From Oxalobacter formigenes (lineage in GTDB: Bacteria > Pseudomonadota > Gammaproteobacteria > Burkholderiales > Burkholderiaceae_D), in NCBI RefSeq assembly GCF_027158485.1, contig NZ_JAMKYJ010000014.1: a stretch of DNA of 62,611 nucleotides; one strand, written 5' to 3'. Of this stretch, positions 35,904-45,076 are shown in pieces. Positions within the stretch are counted from its first letter, which is position 1. The number at the start of each line of letters is the position of its first letter. The translations under genes and the position numbers were made by a program. The notes below the pieces were generated by a model. It was given only the letters and a program-made list of their open reading frames with translations. It did no database searches and was not told the DNA's origin.

Positions 35904-36965
35904 TTATTTTGCCTCTTCGGCACTTTCTTCCTTATCTTTTATCGGAGGCAATTCCCGGACACCATACGAAGCACGGACCTTGTTTTCGATTTCACGGGCC
36001 AGTTTCGGATTGGCACGTAGATAGTTGCGGGCATTGTCCTTGCCCTGCCCGATCTTCTCACCATTGTAGCTGTACCATGCCCCTGCCTTGTCGACAATCT
36101 TGGCTTCGGAGCCCAGATCCAGAATTTCCCCTTCGCGGGAAGTGCCTTCACCATACAGGATGTCGAAATACGCTTCCTTGAATGGAGGCGCCGTCTTGTT
36201 CTTGACAACCTTGACACGGGTTTCACTGCCGATGACTTCATCTCCGGACTTGATGGAACCGGTACGGCGAATATCCAGACGGACCGATGAATAGAATTTC
36301 AGTGCATTACCACCCGTCGTCGTTTCGGGATTGCCGAACATGACGCCGATTTTCATACGGATCTGGTTAATGAAAATAACGGATGTATTGGTCTTGTTGA
36401 TACTGCCGGTCAATTTGCGCAAGGCCTGCGACATCAGGCGCGCCTGAAGACCGGGAAGTGAATCGCCCATATCGCCTTCGATTTCGGCTTTTGGCGTCAA
36501 TGCGGCAACCGAGTCGATGACGATCAGATCGACGCCACCGGAACGAACCAGTGCATCCGTAATTTCAAGGGCCTGTTCGCCTGTATCCGGCTGGGAAATC
36601 AGCAAATCCTGCAAATGAACACCCAGTTTCTGTGCATAGCCTACATCAAGAGCGTGTTCGGCGTCGATGAAGGCGCAGGTTCCGCCCAGTTTCTGCATTT
36701 CTGCGATGACCTGCAAGGTCAGGGTTGTTTTACCGGACGATTCAGGACCGTAAATTTCGATAACCCGGCCTCTTGGCAAACCGCCAACGCCCAAAGCGAT
36801 ATCCAGTCCCAGAGACCCTGTTGAAACGGAAGGAATTTCTTCCACAACAACACCGGGCGCCATCCGCATAACGGAACCTTTGCCGAATTGCTTTTCAATT
36901 TGAGCCAACGCAGCTGAGAGTGCCTTGTTTTTCTCCTGATTGGATGCGTTTTTATTATCGTCCAT
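35904..36965 (-). CDS. recA: Recombinase RecA
   Basis: 353 residues. Walker A GPESSGKT is at 73-80, loop L1 with GDSLPGLQARLMSQALRKL (in parts) and loop L2 with GGNALKFYSS. It forms filaments on single-stranded DNA for homologous recombination and triggers LexA self-cleavage. A palindromic SOS box lies at 37014-37029, about 50 bases upstream. The ribosome site is weak (GAAAG). lexA is not in the window. Confidence 0.99.
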   Translation of the reverse strand: MDDNKNASNQEKNKALSAALAQIEKQFGKGSVMRMAPGVVVEEIPSVSTGSLGLDIALGVGGLPRGRVIEIYGPESSGKTTLTLQVIAEMQKLGGTCAFIDAEHALDVGYAQKLGVHLQDLLISQPDTGEQALEITDALVRSGGVDLIVIDSVAALTPKAEIEGDMGDSLPGLQARLMSQALRKLTGSINKTNTSVIFINQIRMKIGVMFGNPETTTGGNALKFYSSVRLDIRRTGSIKSGDEVIGSETRVKVVKNKTAPPFKEAYFDILYGEGTSREGEILDLGSEAKIVDKAGAWYSYNGEKIGQGKDNARNYLRANPKLAREIENKVRASYGVRELPPIKDKEESAEEAK

Positions 36966-37013
36966 AAGATTCTTTCAATTTAAATAGCGCAGAAAAAATT
37001 CAAAATCATGTTG

Positions 37014-37029
37014 CTGTATATATTAACAG
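37014..37029 (-). promoter_or_regulatory. LexA (SOS) box upstream of recA
   Basis: CTGT-ATATATTA-ACAG, the CTGT-N8-ACAG palindrome of the LexA operator. A possible promoter precedes it on the minus strand: TTGACG (37071-37066), 17 bases, AATTAT (37048-37043). That would place the box just after the start site, where bound LexA blocks transcription. Confidence 0.88.
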
Positions 37030-37217
37030 TATTTTTGAAAAAATAATTTAATATTTTATCGATATCGTCAAAATTATTACCGGGCCCGATTCTTTTAATC
37101 GAGGGGCATTTTCGCTATAATAACGCTAACACCATGGCACAAACGGTTGTTGATCTGCATGAGTGTTGGCAGCTTGTTTTGCCTTACCGGTAAACTGTAC
37201 ACCAAGAACAGGTACCT

Positions 37218-37790
37218 ATGCCACTTCCACCCCCGACCAATCCGCGTGTTTTGAAACACACGAGAAATATTCAGGTTCAGTTTTTCCATAGAGACGACGA
37301 GCTCTGGGACATCGACGCGCGTTTCACCGACATCAAAACGCACGATCTGTTTTTGACATCGATCGTGATCCCGGCAAAACGGGCATTGCACGATTTCTGG
37401 TTGCGCCTGACCATCAACGCCCAGGCCACGATTGTGGATGCCATCGTCGTTTTCGATGAAGTGCCTTTTGAAGGCTTTTGCGAAACCATTCATTCCCGAT
37501 ACAAGCAATTGATCGGTTTGAATATCCTGCATCATTTCCGGCATGAACTGAAAGACAGGTTTGCCGGTATTAACGGCTGTACCCACATGAACGAACTGGC
37601 GGAAGCCGTCCCTTCCGTTGCGATGCAGGTTTTCGTTTTCGGTGAGGAAGAAGCACGCGTCAAGGCCGCTTTCCAGAAAAAGGGCGAAAGGCCTTTCCAC
37701 ATGGATGGTTGTCACACCATGAATGCCGCAGGCCCGGCTGTCGAAAAATTTTATCCGACCTGGTCCATCAAACCGGAAGAGAAAGAATAA
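37218..37790 (+). CDS. DUF2889 domain protein
   Basis: 190 residues matching DUF2889, with HTRNIQVQFFHRDDELWDIDARFTD (in parts), a central FWLRLTIN and the C-terminal GINGCTHMNELAEAVPS. No catalytic motif or membrane segment is evident. The GCTHMNEL motif and preceding RIS-like stretch are strongly conserved in the family, but the function is unknown. It is divergent from recA and stands alone before xseA. Confidence 0.88.
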   Translation: MPLPPPTNPRVLKHTRNIQVQFFHRDDELWDIDARFTDIKTHDLFLTSIVIPAKRALHDFWLRLTINAQATIVDAIVVFDEVPFEGFCETIHSRYKQLIGLNILHHFRHELKDRFAGINGCTHMNELAEAVPSVAMQVFVFGEEEARVKAAFQKKGERPFHMDGCHTMNAAGPAVEKFYPTWSIKPEEKE

Positions 37791-37983
37791 AATCATCGCC
37801 ATCAACTGTCGCGTTATTCAACATGACGACATCCTGTGGATAACTTTGTGAACAAATCTGTGAACTAAATCCGTTTTCAAAATAAAGTATTTATAATTCA
37901 TATAGTTATTCTAAAAATACAGACCTTTCAAGTAGGAATTTCTACTTTTATTCATCATTTCCGGCAATCGCGAACACACCTTT
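37791..37983. other. Intergenic region with one DnaA-box match
   Basis: 193 bases without a gene. TGTGGATAA at 37835-37843 is a perfect DnaA box (TTATCCACA) on the minus strand. It is single, with no neighbouring boxes or AT-rich unwinding element that would make an origin. I see nothing else here. Confidence 0.4.
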
Positions 37984-39318
37984 ATGGATGAATCCACACC
38001 TGTTTTGACCGTATCGGAACTCAATAGCACGGCGGCGAAAATACTGGAACACAGCTTTCCCCTCTTGTGGGTTTCAGGCGAAATATCCAACCTGACGAAA
38101 GCCGCTTCGGGTCACTGGTACTTCACGCTCAAAGACAATAACGCACAAGTCCGTTCTGTCATGTTTCGTGGAAAAGCGCAATCGGTTGGATTCATTCCCA
38201 AAGATGGTGACAAGGTGGAGGTCCGCGCAGTCGTCACGCTTTATACAGCAAGGGGGGAATTCCAGCTTAATGTCGAAGCGATGAGACACGCAGGTTTGGG
38301 GAGCTTGTACGAAGCTTTTTTGCGGCTGAAGGCAAAACTGGGAGATGAGGGCCTGTTTGATGAAGAAAGAAAACGGAATTTGCCGGTGTTTGCACGTACC
38401 ATTGGAATCGTCACCAGCCCTCAGGCAGCCGCCTTGCGGGATATTCTGACAACGCTTTCAAGACGCGCTCCTCACGTCAATGTGATTTTGTATCCCACTC
38501 CGGTTCAGGGAGAAGACGCGGCAGGGAAAATAGCGTCCGCCGTCACGCTGGCCTCGGTTCGCGCCGAATGCGACGTGCTGCTCATTTGCCGCGGCGGAGG
38601 CAGTATCGAAGATTTGTGGAGTTTTAATGAAGAAGTTGTCGCACGCGCCATAGCCACCTGTTCCATTCCAACTATTTCCGGAGTCGGACACGAAACCGAT
38701 TTCACCATAGCCGATTTTGCGGCAGATGTTCGCGCACCGACACCGACCGGCGCCGCTGAAATGGCCTCCAGAGCGCATCAGGACTGGATGGACAACCTTG
38801 AAACTCTTGCCGACGATCTCCGGATGGCAATGGAACGGCTCTTGCGAAACGCTTTCCAGAATACCGACCTGCTGGCCCGCAGGCTTATCAGCCCATCGTC
38901 TTATATCGAACGGGAAAAAATCCGGCTGCAATCCCTTGCTGCCAAGCTGACTCATACTAACGACACGATACTGGCATCCTCACATTACCGGCTGAATCAT
39001 TTGGGTACCCGTCTGAAAGCACAATTGCCTGACACCCGGCACTACCGTTCACTGCTTGAAACCGGCTTGCACAAAATGAAAACCGGTATCGATACCCAAC
39101 TGAAACAGCGGAAACAGGAAATATCGTCGCTGGCGCAACAGCTTGAACTGCTGAGCACGAAACGGACGCTTGAACGCGGTTATGCCATCATCACGAACAG
39201 GAACGGGCAGATCGTCCGGTCTCCATCTCAACTACCGGTGCGCAAACCGTTATCCGTCCAGCTGGCAGAGGGAAGTGCACAGATCAGCATTGAAACCGTC
39301 CAGCCGGAACTCGAATAA
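37984..39318 (+). CDS. xseA: Exodeoxyribonuclease VII large subunit
   Basis: 444 residues. An OB-fold (about 1-100, with LWVSGEISNLTKAASGHWYFTLKD in parts) binds single-stranded DNA. The catalytic region (about 110-320) includes IGIVTSPQAAALRDIL, DVLLICRGGGSIEDLWSFN and VGHETDFTIADFAADVRAPTP (in parts). A long coiled coil makes up about 255-400. It cuts single-stranded DNA processively in both directions with the small subunit XseB, which is not in the window. Its stop is 2 bases from that of the convergent dgt gene. Confidence 0.97.
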   Translation: MDESTPVLTVSELNSTAAKILEHSFPLLWVSGEISNLTKAASGHWYFTLKDNNAQVRSVMFRGKAQSVGFIPKDGDKVEVRAVVTLYTARGEFQLNVEAMRHAGLGSLYEAFLRLKAKLGDEGLFDEERKRNLPVFARTIGIVTSPQAAALRDILTTLSRRAPHVNVILYPTPVQGEDAAGKIASAVTLASVRAECDVLLICRGGGSIEDLWSFNEEVVARAIATCSIPTISGVGHETDFTIADFAADVRAPTPTGAAEMASRAHQDWMDNLETLADDLRMAMERLLRNAFQNTDLLARRLISPSSYIEREKIRLQSLAAKLTHTNDTILASSHYRLNHLGTRLKAQLPDTRHYRSLLETGLHKMKTGIDTQLKQRKQEISSLAQQLELLSTKRTLERGYAIITNRNGQIVRSPSQLPVRKPLSVQLAEGSAQISIETVQPELE

Positions 39319-39320
39319 AA

Positions 39321-40454
39321 TCAGACTTCCTCGATTTCGTAGAGTTTCCGGTATTGCCTCATCGCATACCGGTCTGTCATACCGGCAATATAGTCTGCGA
39401 TTTTCCGCGCCTGCTCATATTTGTCGTTTGAATTGGCTCGATGTTCAGGCGCCAGCAACTGGGGCTCGGCCATAAAAATCGTGAACAACCGCTGGATAAT
39501 ACGGCGTGCCTTGCTGCTCATCCGGTTGACCTGATAATGGCGGTACAGGTTCTGGAAAAGAAACTGTTTCAGCGAACGGGACTTTTCACCCATTTCATCT
39601 GAAAAAGCGATCAGCAACGGGGCATTCCGTACGTCAAGAATCGACTGTGGATCGACTTCTTCAATCCGTTTCAATGACGTTTTCGTCAAATCGACGATCA
39701 GCGCTCCAATCATCCGGCGAATGGTTTCGTAAATCGCACGCCTTTCGTTAATTCCCGGCATCAGCTTCTGCACCTCGAACCAGTACTTTGCAAACAGATC
39801 GATTTCGGTCAGTTGCGCGACTGTCAGCAAACCGGAACGCAGCCCATCGTCGACATCGTGATTGTTATACGCGATTTCATCCGCGACATTAGCCAGTTGC
39901 GCTTCAAGTGACGGACGTTTGTCTTTCAGAAAACGCTCTCCGACATCGCCCAGTTTTGCGGCATCTTCTTTAGAACAATGCTTTAAAATGCCTTCGCGAG
40001 TTTCGAACGTCAGGTTCAATCCGTCGAACGTGCCATAACGCTCTTCAAGTACGTCAACCACGCGAAGGCTCTGCAAATTATGTTCGAACCCGCCATACTC
40101 TTTCATGCATTCATTCAGGGCATCCTGCCCCGCGTGTCCGAAAGGAGTATGGCCCAGATCGTGAGCCAGCGAGATCGCTTCAGTCAAATCTTCATTCAAG
40201 CGGAGATTACGTGCCACCGAACGGCCAATCTGGGCCACTTCGATACTGTGGGTCAGACGTGTCCTGAACAGATCGCCCTCATGATTGACGAAAACCTGTG
40301 TTTTGTATTCCAGTCGCCGGAACGCCCCTGAATGGACAATCCGGTCGCGATCCCGCTGATATTCCGTCCGGGAGGAATCTTTCTGTTCTTCATAACGACG
40401 GCCCTTCGATAACCCCGGGTCACAGGCATACGCAGCCAATGGCAAAGAACTCAT
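39321..40454 (-). CDS. dgt: dGTP triphosphohydrolase-like protein
   Basis: 377 residues. HD-domain metal ligands are H69 in LTHSIEVAQIGRS and H98-D99 in HDLGHTPFGH; the later conserved aspartate in NVADEIAYNNHDVDDG (in parts) completes the site. It removes triphosphate from dGTP or other dNTPs. This is the type 2 dGTPase-like class, shorter than E. coli Dgt. GGGAGA precedes the ATG. It is the third gene of the aroK-aroB-dgt order common in Gammaproteobacteria and Betaproteobacteria. Confidence 0.92.
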   Translation of the reverse strand: MSSLPLAAYACDPGLSKGRRYEEQKDSSRTEYQRDRDRIVHSGAFRRLEYKTQVFVNHEGDLFRTRLTHSIEVAQIGRSVARNLRLNEDLTEAISLAHDLGHTPFGHAGQDALNECMKEYGGFEHNLQSLRVVDVLEERYGTFDGLNLTFETREGILKHCSKEDAAKLGDVGERFLKDKRPSLEAQLANVADEIAYNNHDVDDGLRSGLLTVAQLTEIDLFAKYWFEVQKLMPGINERRAIYETIRRMIGALIVDLTKTSLKRIEEVDPQSILDVRNAPLLIAFSDEMGEKSRSLKQFLFQNLYRHYQVNRMSSKARRIIQRLFTIFMAEPQLLAPEHRANSNDKYEQARKIADYIAGMTDRYAMRQYRKLYEIEEV

Positions 40455-40481
40455 TCACTCTCCCACAACTATGACATCAAA

Positions 40482-42161
40482 TCATCTTTGAACGGTACAG
40501 GCTTTCAAAGTTTCAAGCAGCAGATTTTGCGGCACTCTGGTGACGAAAGCGCTACCTATTGATTTTAGCAGAACGAACTGGATTTCACCGCCAACATTTT
40601 TCTTGTCCACTTCCATCAATCCGATCCAGCAGTCGTTTCCAAGGTCAGGAGCCACTGTCGGCAATCCGGCCTTTTCGACCAGATTTCTGATACGGTCCCG
40701 GGATACCTCATCCAGAAGTCCCATCCGGCAAGAGAGATCGGCTGCCATAACCATACCGCACCCGACTGCCTCGCCGTGCAACCATTTCCCATAGCCGAGA
40801 CCAGCTTCAATGGCATGCCCGAAGGTATGCCCGAAATTGAGAAGCGCCCTGATGCCACTTTCCCGCTCATCCTGACGAACGATATCGGCCTTGATCTCAC
40901 ACGAACGTTTAATGGCATACGCCAGCGCGACACTATCCCGGCCCAATAATTTTCCAATATTTCGCTCAATCCAGTCGAAAAATTTTGCATCAATGATGGG
41001 GCCATATTTGATGACCTCAGCCAGCCCGGCAGACAGTTCCTTGTCTGGCAGCGTATTCAATGTCGACGTGTCGGCCAGAACCGCTTCAGGCTGATAAAAG
41101 GCGCCGATCATGTTTTTGCCGAGAGGATGATTGATGCCGGTCTTGCCTCCGACGGAAGAATCCACTTCTGCCAGCAGGGTTGTCGGCACCTGTACAAAGG
41201 GAACCCCTCTCATGAAACTGGCAGCCGCATAGCCTGTCATATCGCCAATGACACCGCCGCCTAATGCAACCAGAGTCGTTTTCCTGTCGCATTTGTTTTC
41301 CATGAGAAAATCGAAAATCCTCATCAGACTTTCCCAGTTTTTTTCCTTTTCACCATCCGGCAAAACAATCGAAATGACTTCTTTGCCGGCTTCTTTGAGC
41401 GAAGCCGTCAATTTGTCGAGATAAAGCGGTGCTACTACGTCATTGGTAATGATCGCCAGGCGTTTTCCCTTAATCGTACGCGACAATAACTTCACGTCTT
41501 TCAAAAGTCCGGTTCCGATCTCAATAGGATAAGAGCGCTCGCCCAGATCGACTTTCAAGTGAGCACTGTTCGTTGATGTATTCATATTGTTCTTGTCATT
41601 CCGGTTTAAAGGCCGTTTTTTCTGCCTGTCGAAGGAATTCTTTTTCCTGTCCGGATTCGCCAGCTGATTCATGATCGTCTGGACCATGGCATGCACATTC
41701 GGGCGTCCGGTATCGATAATGATATCCGCCACTTCACTGTAAAACTTTTCCCGCTGCCGGGACAGTTCCTCGATTTTCTGGCGCCTGTTTTCCGTCTGGA
41801 GCAGGGGGCGGCTTTTATCGTGCATCGTTCGCTGGAGGATATTGTTGACCGTGGCTCTCAAATAAATGACCGTCCCCCGTGCTTTCAGGTTCTTCCTGTT
41901 TTCAGGATGAACGACAGCTCCGCCACCTGTTGCCAGGACGACACCTTTTTGAGAAGTCAAATCATCAATCGTCTCGACTTCACGACGCCGGAAACTGTCT
42001 TCTCCCTCGATTTCGAAAATCCATGAAACTGTCGCCCCGGTTCTGGCCTCGATTTCATGATCGGAATCGACAAAGCGCATCCCCAGCTTTTTTGCCAGCA
42101 AACGTCCGACTGTCGTTTTCCCCGACCCCATCAGACCGACCAAAAAGATATTTTGTTGCAT
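40482..42161 (-). CDS. aroKB: Fused shikimate kinase / 3-dehydroquinate synthase (AroK-AroB)
   Basis: One uninterrupted frame of 559 codons. Residues 1-170 are shikimate kinase: Walker A GLMGSGKTTVG (9-19), DSDHEIE and LATGGGAVV. A basic linker (170-192, rich in K, R, N and D) leads to 3-dehydroquinate synthase (193-559), with DGEKEKNWES, LGGGVIGDMTGYAAASFMRG (in parts) and NFGHTFGHAIE. Normally these are two adjacent genes. Methionine 193 (41585) begins MNTSTNSAHLKVDLG, which looks like an ordinary AroB start, so a lost stop codon may have joined them, and internal initiation could still give free AroB. The two enzymes act at steps 5 and 2 of the shikimate pathway. Both active sites look intact. 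Confidence 0.93.
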   Translation of the reverse strand: MQQNIFLVGLMGSGKTTVGRLLAKKLGMRFVDSDHEIEARTGATVSWIFEIEGEDSFRRREVETIDDLTSQKGVVLATGGGAVVHPENRKNLKARGTVIYLRATVNNILQRTMHDKSRPLLQTENRRQKIEELSRQREKFYSEVADIIIDTGRPNVHAMVQTIMNQLANPDRKKNSFDRQKKRPLNRNDKNNMNTSTNSAHLKVDLGERSYPIEIGTGLLKDVKLLSRTIKGKRLAIITNDVVAPLYLDKLTASLKEAGKEVISIVLPDGEKEKNWESLMRIFDFLMENKCDRKTTLVALGGGVIGDMTGYAAASFMRGVPFVQVPTTLLAEVDSSVGGKTGINHPLGKNMIGAFYQPEAVLADTSTLNTLPDKELSAGLAEVIKYGPIIDAKFFDWIERNIGKLLGRDSVALAYAIKRSCEIKADIVRQDERESGIRALLNFGHTFGHAIEAGLGYGKWLHGEAVGCGMVMAADLSCRMGLLDEVSRDRIRNLVEKAGLPTVAPDLGNDCWIGLMEVDKKNVGGEIQFVLLKSIGSAFVTRVPQNLLLETLKACTVQR

Positions 42162-42347
42162 AAGAAATATAATATGTCACCGTTACACTGCCGAATATAT
42201 CAGATAAGAAGACAAGGAAGCCTTTTTCAGCGACAATTCTTTTCCTGTTACTGCAGTTCACAATCAGAAACAGATACTTACAACTTTGTGTGCATAGAAA
42301 CCCGGTTTAAAGGATAATGCGCATATTGCAATTTTTTGCTGGCTAGC

Positions 42348-44702
42348 ATGTTTACCAAAAATCAGACTCCATCCCCCGAGGATGGAAATCAATCCCGCAA
42401 AACGCTCATCAAACGTTTGTTGATCACCGGTGCCGCAATCGGAACGGGTATCGCATTGATCGGTGCGTTGATCATCATCTTGTCCATGGCCCTGATTTAT
42501 CCGAATCTGCCGCCTATGGATCAGTTGACCGACTACCATCCGAAAATGCCGCTGCGCATTTACACTGCCGATCACGTTTTGATGGGTGAATTCGGTGAAG
42601 AACGCAGGAACCTTGTCCGCATCAATAAAGTCCCCGAGGTCATGAAAAAAGCCGTTCTGGCCATCGAGGATGACCGTTTCTACCAGCATGGTGGCGTCGA
42701 TTACATCGGTATTTTGCGGGCAGCGCTTCACAATCTCGTCAGCAGCAACCGTCAGGGCGCTTCAACGATTACACAACAGGTTGCCCGCAATTTCTTTTTG
42801 ACCAGCGAACAGACCTTCAAACGTAAAATTTATGAAGTCCTTCTTGCCTGGAAAATCGAAAAGGCCCTGACCAAGGACCAGATCTTTGAAATTTATCTCA
42901 ACCAGATTTATCTGGGACAGAGAGCTTTCGGCTTTGCAGCAGCAGCACAGGTTTATTTCGGCAAGCCACTTGAAGACATCACTCTGGCAGAAGCCGCCAT
43001 GCTCGCCGGTTTGCCAAAAGCGCCGTCGGCAAATAACCCCATCACCAACCCGACCCGAGCCAAACAGCGGCAACAATATATCCTGCTTCGCATGAAACAG
43101 CTGGGTTACATCACTGACCAGCAATACGAACAGGCCAAAAACGAATCGATCAAGGTCAAAACGAGCCGAAACGAATTCAACGTTCATGCCAAATACGTCG
43201 CTGAAATGGTCCGGATGATGGTGTATGACCAATACAAGGACGAAACCTATACCCGCGGCCTGAATGTATACACGACGATCACCCAGAAAGATCAGGAAGC
43301 GGCCTATCAGGCAGTCCGTCGCGGCGTTCTCGACTATGACAGGCGGCATGGATACCGGGGACCGGAAGGCTCGATGGACATCCCGGCCAATGCCGAAGCC
43401 GTTGCAGATGCGATTGAAGACGAATTGTCCCGTTATCCGGACAGTGACGACCTGCTTGCCGCTGTCGTACTCGAAGCCTCGCCAAAACAGGTCAAGGCTG
43501 TCGTCTCGTCCGGTGAACAGATCACGATCACCGGCAATGGACTTAACTTCGCCGCTGCGGGTTTGAGTTCCAATGCTTCTGCCGGTAAACAGATCAAGCG
43601 CGGCTCCATTATCCGGGTCATAAAGGACAGCAACAATAACTGGAGCGTTTCCCAGATGCCACAGCTTGAAGCGGCATTCGTTTCCATGAATCCAAACGAC
43701 GGCGCCATCAAATCGCTGGTCGGCGGTTTCGATTTCACGCAAAAGAAATTCAACCACGTAACACAGGCATGGCGCCAGCCGGGTTCCTCTTTCAAACCGT
43801 TCATTTACTCTGCCGGTCTTGAAAAAGGTTTTGCTCCGGCCAGTATCATCAACGATTCACCAGTGTCCTTTGCAGGACAGGCAAGTGGACAATCGTGGGA
43901 CCCGAAAAATTTCGATTCCCGTTATGAAGGCCCGATGACCATGAGGCGCGGCCTGATGAAATCCAAAAACATGATTTCGATCCGTATCCTGGACAAAATC
44001 GGCGCACAGTTCGGTCAGGAGCATGTCACCAAATTCGGATTCGACGCGGCAAAGAACCCGCCTTATCTGACTCTGGCATTGGGTGCGGGATCTGTCACTC
44101 CTCTGCAGATGGCGACAGCTTATTCCGTTTTCGCCAACGGCGGTTATCTGATCAAGCCTTACCTTATCTCCTATATCGCCGATTCGGATGGAAAAGTCCT
44201 GTCGCAGGCAAGACCGGAAAAAGCCGGAAATGAAGGCATCCGGGTCATCGACGCCCGCAATGCATTCATTATGACGACCATGTTGAAAGACGTAGTCAGA
44301 GGCGGTACGGCAGCAAGAGCCAATTCACTCGGCCGATCCGATCTGGCCGGTAAAACCGGTACGACGAATGACTCGGTCGATGCCTGGTTCGCCGGATATC
44401 AGCCCCAGCTCGTCGGCGTGGCATGGCTCGGTTTCGACCAGCCGAAAAATATGGGCGGTCACGAAACGGGTAGTGGTCTGGCTCTTCCTGTCTGGATCAA
44501 TTACATGCAAAAGGCGCTTGCCGGCGTACCGGTTGAAGAAAGACCTGTCCCACCGGGAGTCGTTTTCGAAGGAGGTGATTGGTACTATGCGGAAATACCT
44601 TCAGGAAAAATCCTTACCAACGTCGGCGTAGGACAAAAAGATCTCGACAAAATGTATGAAACCGAAAATAACAGCGTCAAGGATGAAATTTTCGAAGACT
44701 GA
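42348..44702 (+). CDS. mrcA: Penicillin-binding protein 1A
   Basis: 784 residues from the ATG at 42348; an upstream in-frame TTG is less likely. A short cytoplasmic tail and one membrane helix (about 29-50) precede the GT51 glycosyltransferase (about 70-250, AIEDDRFYQHGGVDY and GASTITQQVARNFFL). The transpeptidase domain follows, with SxxK in SSFKPF, SxN in SKNMIS and KTG in AGKTGTT. It polymerises and cross-links peptidoglycan in the periplasm. In many relatives this gene is divergent from a pilMNOPQ cluster; here it faces aroK directly. Confidence 0.97.
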   Translation: MFTKNQTPSPEDGNQSRKTLIKRLLITGAAIGTGIALIGALIIILSMALIYPNLPPMDQLTDYHPKMPLRIYTADHVLMGEFGEERRNLVRINKVPEVMKKAVLAIEDDRFYQHGGVDYIGILRAALHNLVSSNRQGASTITQQVARNFFLTSEQTFKRKIYEVLLAWKIEKALTKDQIFEIYLNQIYLGQRAFGFAAAAQVYFGKPLEDITLAEAAMLAGLPKAPSANNPITNPTRAKQRQQYILLRMKQLGYITDQQYEQAKNESIKVKTSRNEFNVHAKYVAEMVRMMVYDQYKDETYTRGLNVYTTITQKDQEAAYQAVRRGVLDYDRRHGYRGPEGSMDIPANAEAVADAIEDELSRYPDSDDLLAAVVLEASPKQVKAVVSSGEQITITGNGLNFAAAGLSSNASAGKQIKRGSIIRVIKDSNNNWSVSQMPQLEAAFVSMNPNDGAIKSLVGGFDFTQKKFNHVTQAWRQPGSSFKPFIYSAGLEKGFAPASIINDSPVSFAGQASGQSWDPKNFDSRYEGPMTMRRGLMKSKNMISIRILDKIGAQFGQEHVTKFGFDAAKNPPYLTLALGAGSVTPLQMATAYSVFANGGYLIKPYLISYIADSDGKVLSQARPEKAGNEGIRVIDARNAFIMTTMLKDVVRGGTAARANSLGRSDLAGKTGTTNDSVDAWFAGYQPQLVGVAWLGFDQPKNMGGHETGSGLALPVWINYMQKALAGVPVEERPVPPGVVFEGGDWYYAEIPSGKILTNVGVGQKDLDKMYETENNSVKDEIFED

Positions 44703-44729
44703 CGTGCCTGCGACAAAAAACTGACCAGA

Positions 44730-44767
44730 AAATGCCGGTTTTCCTTACATTCAGAAAACCGGCATTT
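44730..44767 (+). terminator. Hairpin after mrcA
   Basis: A perfect 14-base inverted repeat (44730-44743 and 44754-44767) with a 10-base loop lies 27 bases after the mrcA stop. The run after it is only TTTCAATC, so it may be a modest terminator or a stabilising 3' hairpin. Confidence 0.65.
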
Positions 44768-44840
44768 CAATCCCGACGAAACGTCGTGTTAAACTCTTTC
44801 ATCAGCTGAATTCACCGGTTTCCGGCTACAGGATTATAAA

Positions 44841-45068
44841 ATGCATACTATTCGTTATTTGAAGGGCGGACTGGCAGCATCCTTGATGGTTTTGCTGTGC
44901 GGTACGCTTTCCGCCTGCGGACAGAAAGGTCCTTTGATCCTGCCCCCGTCAGAGGCGGAAAGGATGCCTGTCACTCAACAGAACCTGCCAGAACCGGAAA
45001 CAGACAAACCAGAGTCAGAAAGAGCTCCTTTGGGCATTCTTCCTGGCAGTGATCCGACATTACCGTAA
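44841..45068 (+). CDS. lptM: LPS translocon maturation lipoprotein LptM (YifL-like)
   Basis: 75 residues. A signal peptide ends in the lipobox LSAC (23-26) with C26 as the acylated residue, followed by GQKGPLILPP, the signature of the LptM/YifL family, and a low-complexity acidic tail. It is an outer-membrane lipoprotein; in E. coli LptM helps assemble the LptD translocon. It is 8 bases upstream of lysA, a conserved arrangement. Confidence 0.93.
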   Translation: MHTIRYLKGGLAASLMVLLCGTLSACGQKGPLILPPSEAERMPVTQQNLPEPETDKPESERAPLGILPGSDPTLP

Positions 45069-45076
45069 ACAATAAT

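Noticed and set aside
37835..37843. DnaA box as part of a replication origin
   Set aside because: Only one box is present, with no cluster, no AT-rich repeats and no dnaA-dnaN genes.
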